Assembly: GCF_004358695.1 (NCBI RefSeq)
Contig: NZ_SNAA01000002.1
Coordinates: forward strand, 124,001-188,000
DNA length: 64,000 nucleotides
Direction: 5' to 3'
Source: Palleronia sediminis
GTDB taxonomy: Bacteria > Pseudomonadota > Alphaproteobacteria > Rhodobacterales > Rhodobacteraceae
Both the position numbers and the translations under genes were made by a program. Positions 8,816 to 18,864 of the stretch are shown piece by piece; the stretch's first letter is position 1, and every line of letters begins with the position of its first letter. The notes beneath the pieces are model-generated. The model searched no databases and was not told the DNA's origin. It saw nothing but the letters and a program-made list of their open reading frames with translations.

Positions 8816-9166
8816 TCAGCGGCGACGACGGTCGTCGCGCTCGTCGCGCTTCTGCATCTGCGCCGAGGGCCCGTCCTCGTGAGCGTCGACCTTGACGGTC
8901 AGCACGCGCATGACGTCCTCGTGCAGCCGCATCAGCCGTTCCATCTCCTGCACGGCGGCCGCGGGGGCGTCGCTGCGCAGAAAGGCGAAATGGCCCTTGC
9001 GGTTCTTGTTGATGCGATAGGCAAGCGTCTTGACGCCCCAGTATTCGCTGTCGACCAGCGATCCGCCGTTATCGGTCAGAACGGTGCCGAAATGTTCGAC
9101 CAGCCCTTCGGCCTGCGCGTTCGACAGGTCCTGGCGGGAAATGAAGACATGCTCGTAAAGCGGCAT
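8816..9166 (-). CDS. rpsF: 30S ribosomal protein bS6
   Basis: A 116-residue protein, first gene of the rpsF-rpsR-rplI operon. The start is the ATG giving [15 protein letters not shown], preceded by CAGGAAA; the longer open frame upstream is not needed. Family motifs are [20 protein letters not shown] and [19 protein letters not shown]. The C-terminus is charged ([11 protein letters not shown]), as often seen. The operon diverges from a small membrane-protein gene, so a ribosomal-protein promoter should lie in the 200 bases between. Confidence 0.97.
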   Translation of the reverse strand: MPLYEHVFISRQDLSNAQAEGLVEHFGTVLTDNGGSLVDSEYWGVKTLAYRINKNRKGHFAFLRSDAPAAAVQEMERLMRLHEDVMRVLTVKVDAHEDGPSAQMQKRDERDDRRRR

Positions 9167-9365
9167 GGCGTTTCCTGTTTTCAGGGCGCATTTCATAGAC
9201 CGGGAATGGCCTTCCGCGCCCCGGTCACGAGAGGCTGCGCCGATCATGGATCTCCGCGGAAGTCCGCGCCGCCTACACGCTTCACGCAATGGATGCAAGT
9301 CTGCCCCGATTTCGGCAAGATCGGCGGCTAGACCATGGTCCATAGCAGCATCGCGCAGGCCAGCC

Positions 9366-9953
9366 ATGATCGCAGACCTTGTCCTCCATCCTCTTCGCAG
9401 CCTGGCTGGGCGCCATGTGCGCATCGCCGGGTCGGGGGCCGAACTGCGTCTCGTGCGCACCGGCCCGCCCGAACGCCACGCCGCCGCGTTCGAGATCGCG
9501 CTGTGGATCGTCGCCGCCGCGATGGCGGCATTCGCGGTCGGGTTGTGGCTGTGGCTCGACGCCTTTCCGATCGTGCCGCGGGTGGCCGCCACGGTCACGC
9601 TGCTTGCGGCGGCGGTGGTGCTGGCGCGGGCGGCGCGGCGCGGAACCGGGCTCGAGACCTTCATCGACACCGAAAAGGGCGAGCTGCGCCAGTACCGCCG
9701 GACCTCGCGCGGGGCGCGTCGGCTGGTGCGGCGGGTGCCGCTTGCCGCGGCCGATGCGCTGTTCATCCGCCGCGGCCCCGGTTTCCGGAGCGAGCTTCAC
9801 GCCCGCACCGATTCGGGCACCACGCTGAGCCTCGGCTGCGCGAGACTGGCCGAGCTCGAGCGGATCGGCGTCCGCCTCCGTGAATGCACGGGTGGCGCGG
9901 CACCCCTTGCGGGCGCGCAGGGCGCTGCACCGCCCCGCGCGATGCTGCGCTAG
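9366..9953 (+). CDS. Predicted membrane protein of unknown function
   Basis: A 195-residue protein that I do not recognise. Two hydrophobic segments sit close together near residues 38-60 ([21 protein letters not shown]) and 66-84 ([17 protein letters not shown]). A soluble domain of about 100 residues follows, with alternating charged and hydrophobic residues ([21 protein letters not shown], then [25 protein letters not shown]). It may be a small beta-rich, PH-like cytoplasmic domain behind a membrane hairpin. The ATG at 9366 is chosen because the upstream extension lacks coding character and runs into the rpsF promoter region. It diverges from rpsF. Confidence 0.6.
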   Translation: MIADLVLHPLRSLAGRHVRIAGSGAELRLVRTGPPERHAAAFEIALWIVAAAMAAFAVGLWLWLDAFPIVPRVAATVTLLAAAVVLARAARRGTGLETFIDTEKGELRQYRRTSRGARRLVRRVPLAAADALFIRRGPGFRSELHARTDSGTTLSLGCARLAELERIGVRLRECTGGAAPLAGAQGAAPPRAMLR

Positions 9954-10051
9954 CTGTGCGGACGCGCGCAGAACCTGTTCACGGGTCGGGCTATGTCCGC
10001 GCGACGCGCCGGAATATGTCTGCGGCCTGATCCATGACCGAAAGGCCCGAC

Positions 10052-10636
10052 ATGACCCGATTTCTCACAGCTGGCGCCATCGCGCTCGGCATCACCGTTG
10101 CCGCCGCGGCCCAGGCCGAGCCGGTCGTCTACGATTTCGATCCCGGCCATAGCCAGATCGTGTTCACCTACGATCACCTCGGCTTTTCGACCAATTACGG
10201 CATGTTCTCGGGCTTTGACGGCCGCATCATGTGGGACGAGGCGGACCCCGCCGGCTCGAGCGTCGAGGTCTCTTTCCCCGTCCGCTCGATGATGACGGGC
10301 TGGGCCGAGCGGTTCGAGCATTTCATGTCCGAAGAGTTCTTCGGCGCATCCAAGGACGACATGGTCACCTTTACCTCGACCGGTATCGAGGTGACGGGCG
10401 ACGACACGGCCCGGATTACGGGCGATCTGTCGATGAACGGCGTGACCGAGCAGGTGACGCTCGACACCGTTCTGAAAAAGACGGGACAACATCCGATGAT
10501 GCAGAAGCCCTGGTTGGGGTTCGAGGCGACGACGACCGTTTCGCGCGAGGCGTTCGGCGTGGGCGCCTTCGCGCCCGCCATCGGTGACGAGGTCGAGATC
10601 CTGATCTCGATCGAGGCGGGACAGGCCGAGGACTGA
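10052..10636 (+). CDS. YceI family periplasmic lipid-binding protein
   Basis: A 194-residue secreted protein. The signal peptide MTRFLTAGAIALGITVAAAAQA precedes a mature part starting EPVVYDFDPGHSQIVFTYDHLGFS, the classic YceI entry strand. GDLSMNGVTEQVTLD and GFEATTTVSREAFGVG are further family motifs. YceI proteins are lipocalin-like barrels that bind isoprenoids. The ATG at 10052 is preferred over that at 10034 because AAAGG precedes it. It converges on a gene encoding a cytochrome b561 fused to a second YceI domain, which suggests a shared periplasmic redox or isoprenoid role. Confidence 0.9.
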   Translation: MTRFLTAGAIALGITVAAAAQAEPVVYDFDPGHSQIVFTYDHLGFSTNYGMFSGFDGRIMWDEADPAGSSVEVSFPVRSMMTGWAERFEHFMSEEFFGASKDDMVTFTSTGIEVTGDDTARITGDLSMNGVTEQVTLDTVLKKTGQHPMMQKPWLGFEATTTVSREAFGVGAFAPAIGDEVEILISIEAGQAED

Positions 10637-10656
10637 GCGGCCCCGTTCCTACCCGT

Positions 10657-10687
10657 GCCCCGCCGGAGCGATCCGGCGGGGCTTTTT
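10657..10687 (+). terminator. Intrinsic terminator after yceI
   Basis: A ten-pair stem GCCCCGCCGG / CCGGCGGGGC with loop AGCGAT, followed directly by TTTTT. A strong rho-independent terminator between convergent genes. Confidence 0.9.
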
Positions 10688-10716
10688 CATGCCCTGGTGT
10701 GACCCTTAGCGCAGCG

Positions 10717-11925
10717 TCACTCCACCCGTTCAGCGGTCAGCGTGATCGTCACCGGCACGTCGAAGCCCAGCGTCGCCGGATCGGTCTGGCCCGCGCCGAT
10801 GCCGAAACTCCGGCGGTCGATCACCGTCTCGCCCTGCATCCGCGCGGTGTCGCCCTCGATCTCCAGCGTGAAGGGCAGTTCGATCCCCGCCGTCTCGCCC
10901 GCAAGCTCAAGCGTGCCTTGGGCAAGATAGGGCCCCACGTCGCCCGGCACGATCTCGGCGGCGAAGACGGCGGTCGGGTGGTCCGCGGCGGCAAAGTAGT
11001 CGGGGCCCAGGGCCTGCTGCGTGACCGAGCCGAGCGTCAGGCTCTCGATGGCGACCTCGACCCGCACCGTGCCGTGCCGTCCGTCGCGCGGGATCTCGGA
11101 AAAGGCGATATCGGCCGTCCAATCGGCAAAGCTGCCTTCGACCCGCGAGCCGAATTGCTGCACCGCGATCTCGATCCGGCCCTCGCGCACCTGCCAGTTG
11201 CCGGCGCCCGCGCCGATCGCGCCGCCATCCTCGGCGGTGGTCAGGGCGGGCGCGGCCAGAACCAGCACCGCCACCACCCCGCCCGCGTAGATCGCAGCGG
11301 CCAGCGGCATCGCGGCGCCGGTCTCGTGCGGATAGCCCACCGGCGCCTCGGCCCGCGCGGGCCCGAACCACATGCGCCGCAGCGTGTCGTCGCGGTCGAT
11401 CAGCGCGTGTTTCAGCGCGCCCGCGACATGCAGCGCGATCGTGCCCGCCAGGATGACGACAAAGACGTAATGCGCCGTGCCCGCGACGACGTGGACGGTC
11501 TCGGATTTCGGCACCAGCGGCAGGCCTTGCCCCAGCGGCCACCAGATCGGTGCGAACCCTTCGGAGGAGGCGTGCTGCACCCAACCCGTCAGCGGCACCA
11601 CGACGAGGGCGGCGTAGAGCACCCAATGCGCGGTGTCGGCGAGGAACGTCTCGGCCCGGCGTTCGGGATGCAGCGGCGCGGGCTTGGGTTGGATCAGTGC
11701 CCACAGGATGCGCGCCAGCGCCAGGGCAAAGATCGCGATGCCGAGCGTCTTGTGGGTCGAGAAAAGCGTGGCCTTGACCGCGATCTGACCCTCGGTCTCG
11801 AGCGGCCATCGCTCGGCCACGACGCCGAGAACGATCTGGCCGAGGATCAGCCCCGCGACGAGCCAGTGAAACCCCTTGGCGATAGTGCCATAGCGGGCGG
11901 CGGTATTGGCGAGCGGCATGTCCAT
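10717..11925 (-). CDS. Cytochrome b561 - YceI fusion protein
   Basis: A 402-residue protein. Residues about 1-190 are a four-helix cytochrome b561 domain (RYGTIAKGFHWLVAGLILGQIVLG, FSTHKTLGIAIFALALARILW, LYAALVVVPLTGW, HYVFVVILAGTIALHVAGALKHAL) with His residues placed to bind two hemes. After a further membrane helix (about 208-228) a periplasmic YceI domain runs to the end (GAGAGNWQVREGRIEIAVQQFGSRVEGSF to DVPVTITLTAERVE). A likely role is electron transfer between the quinone pool or superoxide and a periplasmic isoprenoid-bound partner. It diverges from fabD and converges on a free-standing YceI gene. Confidence 0.9.
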   Translation of the reverse strand: MDMPLANTAARYGTIAKGFHWLVAGLILGQIVLGVVAERWPLETEGQIAVKATLFSTHKTLGIAIFALALARILWALIQPKPAPLHPERRAETFLADTAHWVLYAALVVVPLTGWVQHASSEGFAPIWWPLGQGLPLVPKSETVHVVAGTAHYVFVVILAGTIALHVAGALKHALIDRDDTLRRMWFGPARAEAPVGYPHETGAAMPLAAAIYAGGVVAVLVLAAPALTTAEDGGAIGAGAGNWQVREGRIEIAVQQFGSRVEGSFADWTADIAFSEIPRDGRHGTVRVEVAIESLTLGSVTQQALGPDYFAAADHPTAVFAAEIVPGDVGPYLAQGTLELAGETAGIELPFTLEIEGDTARMQGETVIDRRSFGIGAGQTDPATLGFDVPVTITLTAERVE

Positions 11926-12050
11926 CTCCGTGATCGTCCCGCGCGCCGCCTAGCATATGTGCCACGCCGCGCCCATGAGCGCCTCCGCGCGGCGATTGCA
12001 ACGTCCGCGCACAGAAGCTATCCGCGCCAGAGGCGACGAGGAGGACGGCT

Positions 12051-13004
12051 ATGAGCGTGGCATTCGTATATCCGGGGCAGGGCGCCCAGGCCATCGGCAT
12101 GGGGCGGGACCTGGCACAGGCCTATCCGGCCGCGCGCGCCGTGTTCGACGAGGTCGACGCCGCCCTGGGCGAGTCGCTTTCCACCCTGATCTGGGAGGGC
12201 GCGCCCGAGGCGTTGACGCTGACGGCCAATGCGCAGCCCGCGCTTATGGCGACGTCGCTCGCCGCGATGGCGGCGCTGGCGTCCGAAGGGGTCGAGGTGA
12301 CGCATGCGGCGATGGTCGCGGGCCATTCGCTGGGCGAGTACTCGGCGCTGGCCGCGGCGGGCGCGCTGTCGGTGGGCGATGCCGCGCGGCTCCTGCGACT
12401 GCGGGGCGAGGCCATGCAGGCCGCCGTTCCGGTGGGCGAAGGGGCGATGGCGGCGCTGCTGGGGCTCGACCTCGAGGCGGCGCAGGATGTGGCCGCCCGC
12501 GCGGCCCAAGGCGAGGTCTGCCAGGCGGCGAACGACAACGATCCGGGGCAGGTCGTGGTCTCGGGCCATCGCGCGGCGGTGGAGCGGGCCTGCGATCTCG
12601 CCCGCGAGGCCGGTGCCAAGCGCGCGGTTCTGCTGCCGGTCTCGGCGCCGTTTCATTGCGCGCTGATGCAGCCCGCGGCCGAGGCCATGGAAAAGGCGCT
12701 GTCGGGCATCGAGATCGCGGCCCCCCGCGTGCCCGTCATCGCCAATGTCACGGCGGCGCCGGTCACCCGCCCCGACGAGATCCGGCGCCTGCTGGTCGAA
12801 CAGGTCACGGGCGTGGTGCGCTGGCGCGAAAGCGTCGCGCGCATGGCCGCCGACGGCATCACCGAAATCTGCGAGATCGGTGCGGGCAAGGCGCTGTCGG
12901 GCATGGTCCGGCGCATCGACCGCTCCATCGCCACGCGCACCATCGGCACGGCCGAGGAAACGCGCGCGGCGGCGCAGGCGCTTCTTGAGCCGAGGGGAGA
13001 CTGA
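12051..13004 (+). CDS. fabD: Malonyl-CoA:ACP transacylase
   Basis: A 317-residue enzyme that loads malonate from CoA onto ACP for fatty acid synthesis. The N-terminus FVYPGQGAQAIGMG, the nucleophile elbow GHSLGEYSAL (Ser93) and the catalytic His in APFHCALM are all present. GAGGACG provides a good ribosome site before the ATG. It heads a run of fatty acid genes; the stop is one base from the fabG start. Cytoplasmic. Confidence 0.97.
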   Translation: MSVAFVYPGQGAQAIGMGRDLAQAYPAARAVFDEVDAALGESLSTLIWEGAPEALTLTANAQPALMATSLAAMAALASEGVEVTHAAMVAGHSLGEYSALAAAGALSVGDAARLLRLRGEAMQAAVPVGEGAMAALLGLDLEAAQDVAARAAQGEVCQAANDNDPGQVVVSGHRAAVERACDLAREAGAKRAVLLPVSAPFHCALMQPAAEAMEKALSGIEIAAPRVPVIANVTAAPVTRPDEIRRLLVEQVTGVVRWRESVARMAADGITEICEIGAGKALSGMVRRIDRSIATRTIGTAEETRAAAQALLEPRGD

Positions 13005-13005
13005 C

Positions 13006-13743
13006 ATGTTCGATCTGAGCGGCAAGGCCGCGCTCGTCACCGGGGCGTCTGGCGGCATCGGCGGGGCGGTGGCGCGCGCGCTGCACGGCGCGGGCGCGAC
13101 GGTGGGGCTGCACGGCACGCGCGAGGCGCCGCTACACGATCTCGCGCGCGAACTGGGCGAGCGGGCGCATGTGCTGCCCTGCGACCTGGGCGATGCCGAT
13201 GCGACGGCGGCACTGCCCGGCCGCGCGGTCGAGGCGATGGGATCGCTCGATATCCTCGTCAACAATGCCGGCATCACCCGCGACGGGCTGATGATGCGGA
13301 TGACCGACGAGGATTGGCAGGCGGTGCTCGACCTCAACCTCACGGCGGCGATGCGCCTTTCGCGCGCCGCCCTGCGCGGCATGATGAAGGCGCGCTGGGG
13401 CCGCATCGTCAACGTCACCTCCATCGTCGGGGCGACCGGCAATGCCGGGCAGGCCAATTACGCGGCCGCCAAGGCGGGGCTCACGGGCTATTCCAAGTCG
13501 CTCGCCCAGGAAGTGGCGAGCCGGGGCATCACCGTGAATTGCATCGCGCCGGGTTTCATCGCCACGGCGATGACCGACAAGCTGAACGAGGCGCAGCGCG
13601 GCGCGATCATGGCGCAGATCCCCATGGGCCGCATGGGGGCACCCGACGAGATCGGTGCCGCCGCGCTCTATCTCGCGAGCCCCGAGGCGGGCTATGTGAC
13701 CGGTGCGACCTTGCATGTGAATGGCGGCATGGCCATGCTCTGA
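13006..13743 (+). CDS. fabG: 3-oxoacyl-ACP reductase
   Basis: A 245-residue NADPH-dependent short-chain dehydrogenase that reduces 3-ketoacyl-ACP. The cofactor motif TGASGGIGG (12-20), NNAG (86-89) and the catalytic Ser139, Tyr152 and Lys156 (NYAAAKAG) are seen. The C-terminus ends [15 protein letters not shown], as in true FabG proteins. The start follows fabD almost without a gap, so the two are translationally linked. Confidence 0.97.
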   Translation: MFDLSGKAALVTGASGGIGGAVARALHGAGATVGLHGTREAPLHDLARELGERAHVLPCDLGDADATAALPGRAVEAMGSLDILVNNAGITRDGLMMRMTDEDWQAVLDLNLTAAMRLSRAALRGMMKARWGRIVNVTSIVGATGNAGQANYAAAKAGLTGYSKSLAQEVASRGITVNCIAPGFIATAMTDKLNEAQRGAIMAQIPMGRMGAPDEIGAAALYLASPEAGYVTGATLHVNGGMAML

Positions 13744-13927
13744 GCGGCGGCGGGACCATGCCGGTTCCCCCGGCGAAAGCGTTTGCGGTGCCGGGGCGAT
13801 ATGCTATAGGCGGCGCACGATTTTTCAGGGTCGGGGGAAACTCCGCATCCTTCCAGGCAGGCGGCCCGCGCGGGTGCGCGGGGCCGAAACCCAAACCGGG
13901 CCGGACCCGGAAGACAAAGGAAAGACC

Positions 13928-14167
13928 ATGAGCGAGAACGATATCGAAACGCGCGTCCGCAAGATCGTCGTCGAACATCTCGGCGTCGAGGAAGACAAGG
14001 TCACGGAGAACGCCTCGTTCATCGACGACCTGGGCGCGGACAGCCTCGATACCGTCGAGCTGGTCATGGCCTTCGAGGAAGAGTTCGGGATCGAGATCCC
14101 CGACGACGCCGCCGAGACGATCCAGACCTTCGGCGACGCGGTGAAATACATCAAGGACGCCGTGTAA
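13928..14167 (+). CDS. acpP: Acyl carrier protein
   Basis: A 79-residue acidic protein. The 4'-phosphopantetheine site is Ser39 in [13 protein letters not shown]. Length, charge and the [23 protein letters not shown] helix are typical of the primary ACP. GGAAAGACC precedes the ATG. About 185 bases separate it from fabG and a terminator follows, so it is probably made at high level from its own promoter. Confidence 0.98.
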   Translation: MSENDIETRVRKIVVEHLGVEEDKVTENASFIDDLGADSLDTVELVMAFEEEFGIEIPDDAAETIQTFGDAVKYIKDAV

Positions 14168-14192
14168 GCGGTTTCCGCAGAACGGATTACGG

Positions 14193-14219
14193 GGGCGTCG
14201 CAAGTGCGGCGCCCTTTTT
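14193..14219 (+). terminator. Intrinsic terminator after acpP
   Basis: Stem GGGCGTCGC / GCGGCGCCC (one G-U pair), loop AAGT, then TTTTT. Confidence 0.85.
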
Positions 14220-14260
14220 CGTTCGCGGCCCGCGGCGCGTTCTTGGCGGGCCGGATCGCC

Positions 14261-14285
14261 ATGGGTATTTGAGAAAGAGAAGAGG
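14261..14285 (+). repeat. Single copy of a dispersed repeat (half of the palindrome at 48.2 kb)
   Basis: The segment starting ATGGGTATTTGAGAAAGAG and ending AAGAGG lies between acpP and fabF. The same 24 bases, preceded by GCC, occur at 48215-48238, where an inverted second arm follows. It has lower GC than its surroundings. No protein function is assigned. Confidence 0.75.
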
Positions 14286-14383
14286 GGCAGGCCCGCGCGC
14301 GGGCGACCGCCGAGGGCTCTTTCGCTCGGGGCGCGGCGCGTGTATCACGCCGCGCAACTGGAACAGCAGGATCGGAGGGGCCG

Positions 14384-15640
14384 ATGCGGCGCGTCGTCAT
14401 CACCGGAATGGGCATGGTCACGCCACTGGCCTCGGGCGTGGAGGCGACCTGGCGGCGCATCCTCGACGGGCAATCGGGTGCGGGGCCGATCACGCGATTC
14501 GACGCCTCCGGCCTGGCCACGACCTATGCCTGCGAGGTGCCGCGCAGCGGTGCGGACGCCTTTGACGCCGATGACTGGCTCGAGCCCAAGGAACAGCGCA
14601 AGGTCGACGATTTCATCATCTTCGGCATCGCCGCCGCCGAGCAGGCCATCGCCGATGCCGCGCTCGGCGATCTCGGCGAGGCCGAGCGCGAGCGCGTCGG
14701 CGTCATGATCGGATCGGGGATCGGGGGGCTGGAGAGCATCGCCGAGACGGCGCTCCTGATCCGCGACAAGGGCCCGCGCCGCGTCTCGCCGTTCTTCATT
14801 CCGGGCGCGCTCATCAACCTGGTGAGCGGGCAGGTCAGCATCCGCCACGGCTTCAAGGGGCCGAACCATTCGGTCGTGACCGCGTGCTCGACCGGCGCCC
14901 ATGCCATCGGCGACGCGAGCCGCCTGATCCGGCTGGGCGATGCCGATGTCATGGTTGCCGGCGGGGCCGAGGCCGCGATCTGCGAGATCGGCATCGCGGG
15001 GTTCAACGCCTGCAAGGCGCTCAGCACCAAGTTCGGCGACGCGCCCGAAAAGGCCAGCCGCCCCTGGGATTCCGAGCGTGACGGCTTCGTGATGGGCGAG
15101 GGTGCAGGGATCGTCGTGCTCGAGGATCTCGACCGCGCGCGGGCCCGCGGCGCGCGCATCTATGCCGAGGTCATCGGCTACGGCCTGTCGGGCGATGCCT
15201 ATCACATCACCGCTCCGCCGCCCGATCACGAGGGCGCCGAGCGCGCGATGCGCGCCGCGCTGCGCAGCGCCGGGATCGCGCCCGCCGATATCGACTATGT
15301 GAACGCGCATGGTACCTCGACCATGGCCGACACCATCGAGATGGGCGCGGTGCAGCGTCTTCTGGGCGACGCCGCCGGTGCGGCGACCATGTCCTCGACG
15401 AAATCGGCGACCGGGCACCTGCTGGGCGCGGCCGGCGCGATCGAGGCGATCTTTTCGGTGCTGGCCATCCGCGACCAGGTGGCGCCGCCGACGCTGAACC
15501 TCGACACCCCGCCCGAGGACGCGATCATCGACCTCGCGCCGAACGCAAAGGTCGAGCGCGAGATCGACGTGGCGCTATCCAACTCCTTCGGCTTTGGCGG
15601 GACGAATGCCGCGCTCTTGCTGCGGCGGATGCCTGACTGA
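14384..15640 (+). CDS. fabF: 3-oxoacyl-ACP synthase II
   Basis: A 418-residue condensing enzyme that elongates acyl-ACP with malonyl-ACP. The Cys-His-His triad is visible: Cys168 in VVTACSTGAHA, His in YVNAHGTSTMADT and His in KSATGHLLGAAGA. The C-terminal NSFGFGGTNAALLL is also standard. GGAGGGGCCG precedes the ATG. The stop overlaps the mltG start in TGATG. A second, more divergent KAS II gene lies at 58.9 kb. Confidence 0.97.
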   Translation: MRRVVITGMGMVTPLASGVEATWRRILDGQSGAGPITRFDASGLATTYACEVPRSGADAFDADDWLEPKEQRKVDDFIIFGIAAAEQAIADAALGDLGEAERERVGVMIGSGIGGLESIAETALLIRDKGPRRVSPFFIPGALINLVSGQVSIRHGFKGPNHSVVTACSTGAHAIGDASRLIRLGDADVMVAGGAEAAICEIGIAGFNACKALSTKFGDAPEKASRPWDSERDGFVMGEGAGIVVLEDLDRARARGARIYAEVIGYGLSGDAYHITAPPPDHEGAERAMRAALRSAGIAPADIDYVNAHGTSTMADTIEMGAVQRLLGDAAGAATMSSTKSATGHLLGAAGAIEAIFSVLAIRDQVAPPTLNLDTPPEDAIIDLAPNAKVEREIDVALSNSFGFGGTNAALLLRRMPD

Positions 15641-16791
15641 TGTGGAAGAACCTCGCCTCGAACGGGATCACGCTCCTGATCGTCGCCATGGCGCTTTTGG
15701 CCGGGGCGATCGGATGGGGCATGAACCAGTATCGCGGCGAGGGACCGCTGGAGCAGGCGATATGCCTCAGGGTCGAGCCGGGCTCGACCCTGCGCGAGGT
15801 GTCCGAGGACCTGGCCGGGCAGGGTGCCGTGGCCTATCCGCAGATCCTCAGGATCGGGGCCGATTACACCGATCTTGCCGACGATCTCAAGGCGGGCAGC
15901 TTTCTCGTGCCCGAACGTGCCTCGATGGAGGAGATCCTGGGCATCGTGACCCGCGGCGGCCAGAGCACCTGCGGCACCGAGATCGTCTATCGCATCGGCG
16001 TGGCCGCCGTGGAGGTGGAGGTGCGCGAGCTCGACCCCGCGACCGCGCGCTTTGTCGAGGTGGCCGAGTTCACGCCCGGAGCCGGGGAGGTGCCTGCCGC
16101 CTATACCGAGATGCGCGACCGTGACGACACCCGCTACCGCGTCGCCATGGCCGAGGGCGCGACGAGCTGGCAGGTGGTCGAGGCGCTGAAATCGGCCGAT
16201 TTCCTGACCGGCGAGGTCGGCGAGATCCCGGCCGAGGGGCGGCTCGCCCCCGACAGCTACGAGATGCGGCCCGGCGACAGCCGCGAGAGCCTGCTGGCCC
16301 GCATGGAGGCCCAGCAGGAAGAGCGGCTGGCCGAGATCTGGGCCGACCGGGCCGAGGGCTTGCCCTACGACACCCCCGAAGACGCGCTCATCATGGCGTC
16401 GATCATCGAGAAGGAGACCGCCGTCGCCGACGAGCGGCCGCAGGTGGCGAGCGTGTTCGTCAACCGCCTGCGCGAGGGGATGCGGCTGCAGACCGACCCG
16501 ACGGTGATCTATGGCGTGACCAACGGGCAGGGGGTTCTGGGCCGCGGCTTGCGACGCTCCGAGCTCGATGCCGAGACCCCCTACAACACCTACCGGATCG
16601 ACGGGCTGCCGCCGACGCCGATCGCCAATCCGGGGCTCGAGAGCCTGCGCGCGGCGGTCGACCCGGCCCGGACCGAGTATCGTTATTTCGTCGCCGACGG
16701 CACCGGCGGGCACGCCTTTGCCCGCACCCTGGACGAGCATAACGCCAATGTCGCCCGCTGGCGCGAGATCGAGGCCGACGCCGCCAACTGA
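15640..16791 (+). CDS. mltG: Endolytic murein transglycosylase MltG
   Basis: A 383-residue inner-membrane enzyme of the YceG-like family that cleaves nascent glycan strands and sets their length. An N-terminal membrane helix (residues about 8-26) is followed by a LysM-like region ([15 protein letters not shown]) and the catalytic domain: [10 protein letters not shown] contains the catalytic Glu, followed by [21 protein letters not shown] and [18 protein letters not shown]. The coupled fabF-mltG order is widespread in Proteobacteria. Confidence 0.95.
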   Translation: MWKNLASNGITLLIVAMALLAGAIGWGMNQYRGEGPLEQAICLRVEPGSTLREVSEDLAGQGAVAYPQILRIGADYTDLADDLKAGSFLVPERASMEEILGIVTRGGQSTCGTEIVYRIGVAAVEVEVRELDPATARFVEVAEFTPGAGEVPAAYTEMRDRDDTRYRVAMAEGATSWQVVEALKSADFLTGEVGEIPAEGRLAPDSYEMRPGDSRESLLARMEAQQEERLAEIWADRAEGLPYDTPEDALIMASIIEKETAVADERPQVASVFVNRLREGMRLQTDPTVIYGVTNGQGVLGRGLRRSELDAETPYNTYRIDGLPPTPIANPGLESLRAAVDPARTEYRYFVADGTGGHAFARTLDEHNANVARWREIEADAAN

Positions 16792-16964
16792 GCCGCCGTT
16801 TTGCACCCCGTGGGGGTTGTGCCGCGGCCTGGGGCGGTGTAACGGCTTGCGCACTTCACAGGCGGGGTTCGGGCCCGCGGGGGAGACATTCCCGCGACGT
16901 CCACCGGTTGGCCAGCATGGCCGTTCAGCCCCGCCGAGGATCGAAACCGGAAAAGGATAGCGCA

Positions 16965-17825
16965 ATGGCTCTTCCCGAGTTCTCCCTGCGCCAGCTTCTC
17001 GAAGCGGGCGTTCACTTCGGCCACCAGACCCAGCGGTGGAATCCGCGCATGGGCGAATATATCTACGGTGACCGCAACGGCATCCACATTCTCGACCTGA
17101 CGCAGACCGTTCCGATGCTGGAACAGGCGCTGCAGGTCATCCGCGACACGGTGGCCAAGAACGGCCGCATCCTGTTCGTCGGCACCAAGCGGCAGGCGCA
17201 AAAGCCCGTCGCAGACGCGGCCGAGCGTTGCGCGCAGTATTACATGAACCACCGCTGGCTCGGCGGCACGCTCACCAACTGGAAGACCGTGTCCCAGTCG
17301 ATCAAGCGCCTGCGCGAGATCGAGGAGCGGATGGAACAGGGCGCCGACGGCCTGACCAAGCGCGAGCGTCTGAGCCTCGAGCGCGACCAGCAGAAGCTGA
17401 ACGCCTCGCTCGGCGGTATTCGCGAGATGGGCGGCGTGCCGGACCTTCTCTTCGTCATCGACGTCAACAAGGAGGATCTGGCGATCCTCGAGGCCAAGAA
17501 GCTCGGGATCCCGGTCGTGGCCGTCGTCGATACGAACTGCTCGCCCGATGGCGTCGATTACATCATCCCCGGCAATGACGACGCGGCCCGCGCGATCCAG
17601 CTTTACTGCGATCTGGTCAGCCGCGCCGCGCTCGACGGCATGTCGGCCCAGCTCGGCGCCGCCGGTGTCGACATGGGCGCGATGGAGCAGATCGACGAGG
17701 ATCTGCCCGCCGAGCCCGTCGAGACGCCCGCCAATGCCGAGGCGCCGCTAGACGTGTCGACCGAGGCCGTGCATGACGACGCGGTGGCGAAGGACGCGCC
17801 CTACGCGCTCGACAACAAGGAGTGA
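16965..17825 (+). CDS. rpsB: 30S ribosomal protein uS2
   Basis: A 286-residue small-subunit protein. Family motifs include [44 protein letters not shown] and [19 protein letters not shown]. It carries an acidic C-terminal extension of about 45 residues beyond the E. coli protein. The ATG at 16965 is preceded by AAAGGATAG. The 173-base leader contains GC-rich inverted repeats and may hold a regulatory element, but I cannot assign one. tsf follows, the usual arrangement. Confidence 0.98.
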   Translation: MALPEFSLRQLLEAGVHFGHQTQRWNPRMGEYIYGDRNGIHILDLTQTVPMLEQALQVIRDTVAKNGRILFVGTKRQAQKPVADAAERCAQYYMNHRWLGGTLTNWKTVSQSIKRLREIEERMEQGADGLTKRERLSLERDQQKLNASLGGIREMGGVPDLLFVIDVNKEDLAILEAKKLGIPVVAVVDTNCSPDGVDYIIPGNDDAARAIQLYCDLVSRAALDGMSAQLGAAGVDMGAMEQIDEDLPAEPVETPANAEAPLDVSTEAVHDDAVAKDAPYALDNKE

Positions 17826-17870
17826 CGGATCGGGCCCGCGGATGCCGGGCCCACGTCACGACCGGCGACG

Positions 17871-17893
17871 CGCGGGGCAGGACGAGCCCCGCG
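17871..17893 (+). other. GC-rich hairpin between rpsB and tsf
   Basis: Stem CGCGGGGC / GCCCCGCG with a seven-base loop, without a proper T run. A second smaller inverted repeat (GGGCCCG / CGGGCCC) lies about 30 bases upstream. It may attenuate or process the rpsB-tsf transcript. Confidence 0.45.
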
Positions 17894-17934
17894 ATGTCGT
17901 CCTTTTCAGATGAGACGATGAGGAGAGCTTGAAG

Positions 17935-18813
17935 ATGGCGATCACCGCTGCACAAGTCAAAGAGCTGCGCGAATCCACCGGCGCGGGCATGATGGATGCC
18001 AAGAAGGCCCTGACCGAGACCGATGGCGACATGCAGGCCGCGGTCGACTGGCTGCGCACCAAGGGTCTGGCCAAGGCCGCCAAGAAATCGGGCCGTACCG
18101 CGGCCGAGGGTCTTGTTGCGGTCAAGGTCGACGGCAATGTCGGCGTCGCGGTCGAACTGAACTCGGAAACCGATTTCGTCGCCAAGAACGCCGAGTTCCA
18201 GTCGCTGATCCGCGACGTGGCCGATGTCGCCGTGCATCAGCCCGATGTGGCCGCGCTGGCCGAGGCCGACATGGGCGGCAAGAAGGTCAAGGACGTTATT
18301 ACCGATGCCATCGCCAAGATTGGCGAGAACATGACGCTGCGCCGGATGGAACGGCTCGAGGGCGACAATGTCACCGCCTATGTCCACAATGCCGCCGCCG
18401 ACGGCATGGGCAAGATCGGCGTGCTCGTCGCGTTCAAGGGCGACGATGCCGCCACCGCGCGCCAGATCGCCATGCATATCGCCGCCATCGCGCCCGCCGC
18501 GCTCGACGAGAACTCGCTCGACCCGGCGGTGATGGAAAAGGAAAAGGCGGTTCAGATGGATATCGCCCGCGAGTCCGGCAAGCCCGAGCAGGTCATCGAA
18601 AAGATGATCGACGGACGCATGAACAAGTGGCTCTCCGAGGTGACGCTGGTCAATCAGGCCTTTGTCGTGAACCCCGACCTGACCGTGGGCCAGGCCGCCA
18701 AGGAGGCCGGGATCGAGCTTCAGGGCTTTGTCCGCGTGGTCGTGGGCGAGGGGATCGAGGTTGAGAAGGAAGATTTCGCCGCCGAGGTCGCCAAGGCCGC
18801 CGGCAAGGGCTGA
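17935..18813 (+). CDS. tsf: Elongation factor Ts
   Basis: A 292-residue nucleotide exchange factor for EF-Tu. The N-terminal UBA-like domain carries [18 protein letters not shown]. The core has [15 protein letters not shown], the EF-Tu contact signature. The ATG at 17935 follows AGGAGAG; a TTG two codons upstream is less likely. The gene is followed by a strong terminator. Confidence 0.98.
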   Translation: MAITAAQVKELRESTGAGMMDAKKALTETDGDMQAAVDWLRTKGLAKAAKKSGRTAAEGLVAVKVDGNVGVAVELNSETDFVAKNAEFQSLIRDVADVAVHQPDVAALAEADMGGKKVKDVITDAIAKIGENMTLRRMERLEGDNVTAYVHNAAADGMGKIGVLVAFKGDDAATARQIAMHIAAIAPAALDENSLDPAVMEKEKAVQMDIARESGKPEQVIEKMIDGRMNKWLSEVTLVNQAFVVNPDLTVGQAAKEAGIELQGFVRVVVGEGIEVEKEDFAAEVAKAAGKG

Positions 18814-18833
18814 AACTTCGCCACGTGACACGG

Positions 18834-18860
18834 AAAGGGCGCCCCGCGGGGCGCCCTTTT
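18834..18860 (+). terminator. Bidirectional intrinsic terminator after tsf
   Basis: Stem AAAGGGCGCCC / GGGCGCCCTTT around CGCG, followed by TTTT. It also ends the minus-strand glycosyltransferase pair, whose last stop lies only a few bases away. Confidence 0.88.
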
Positions 18861-18864
18861 GCGT

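Noticed and set aside
16792-16964. A known regulatory RNA class before rpsB
   Set aside because: Inverted repeats are present but I could not match them to any defined leader family by eye.
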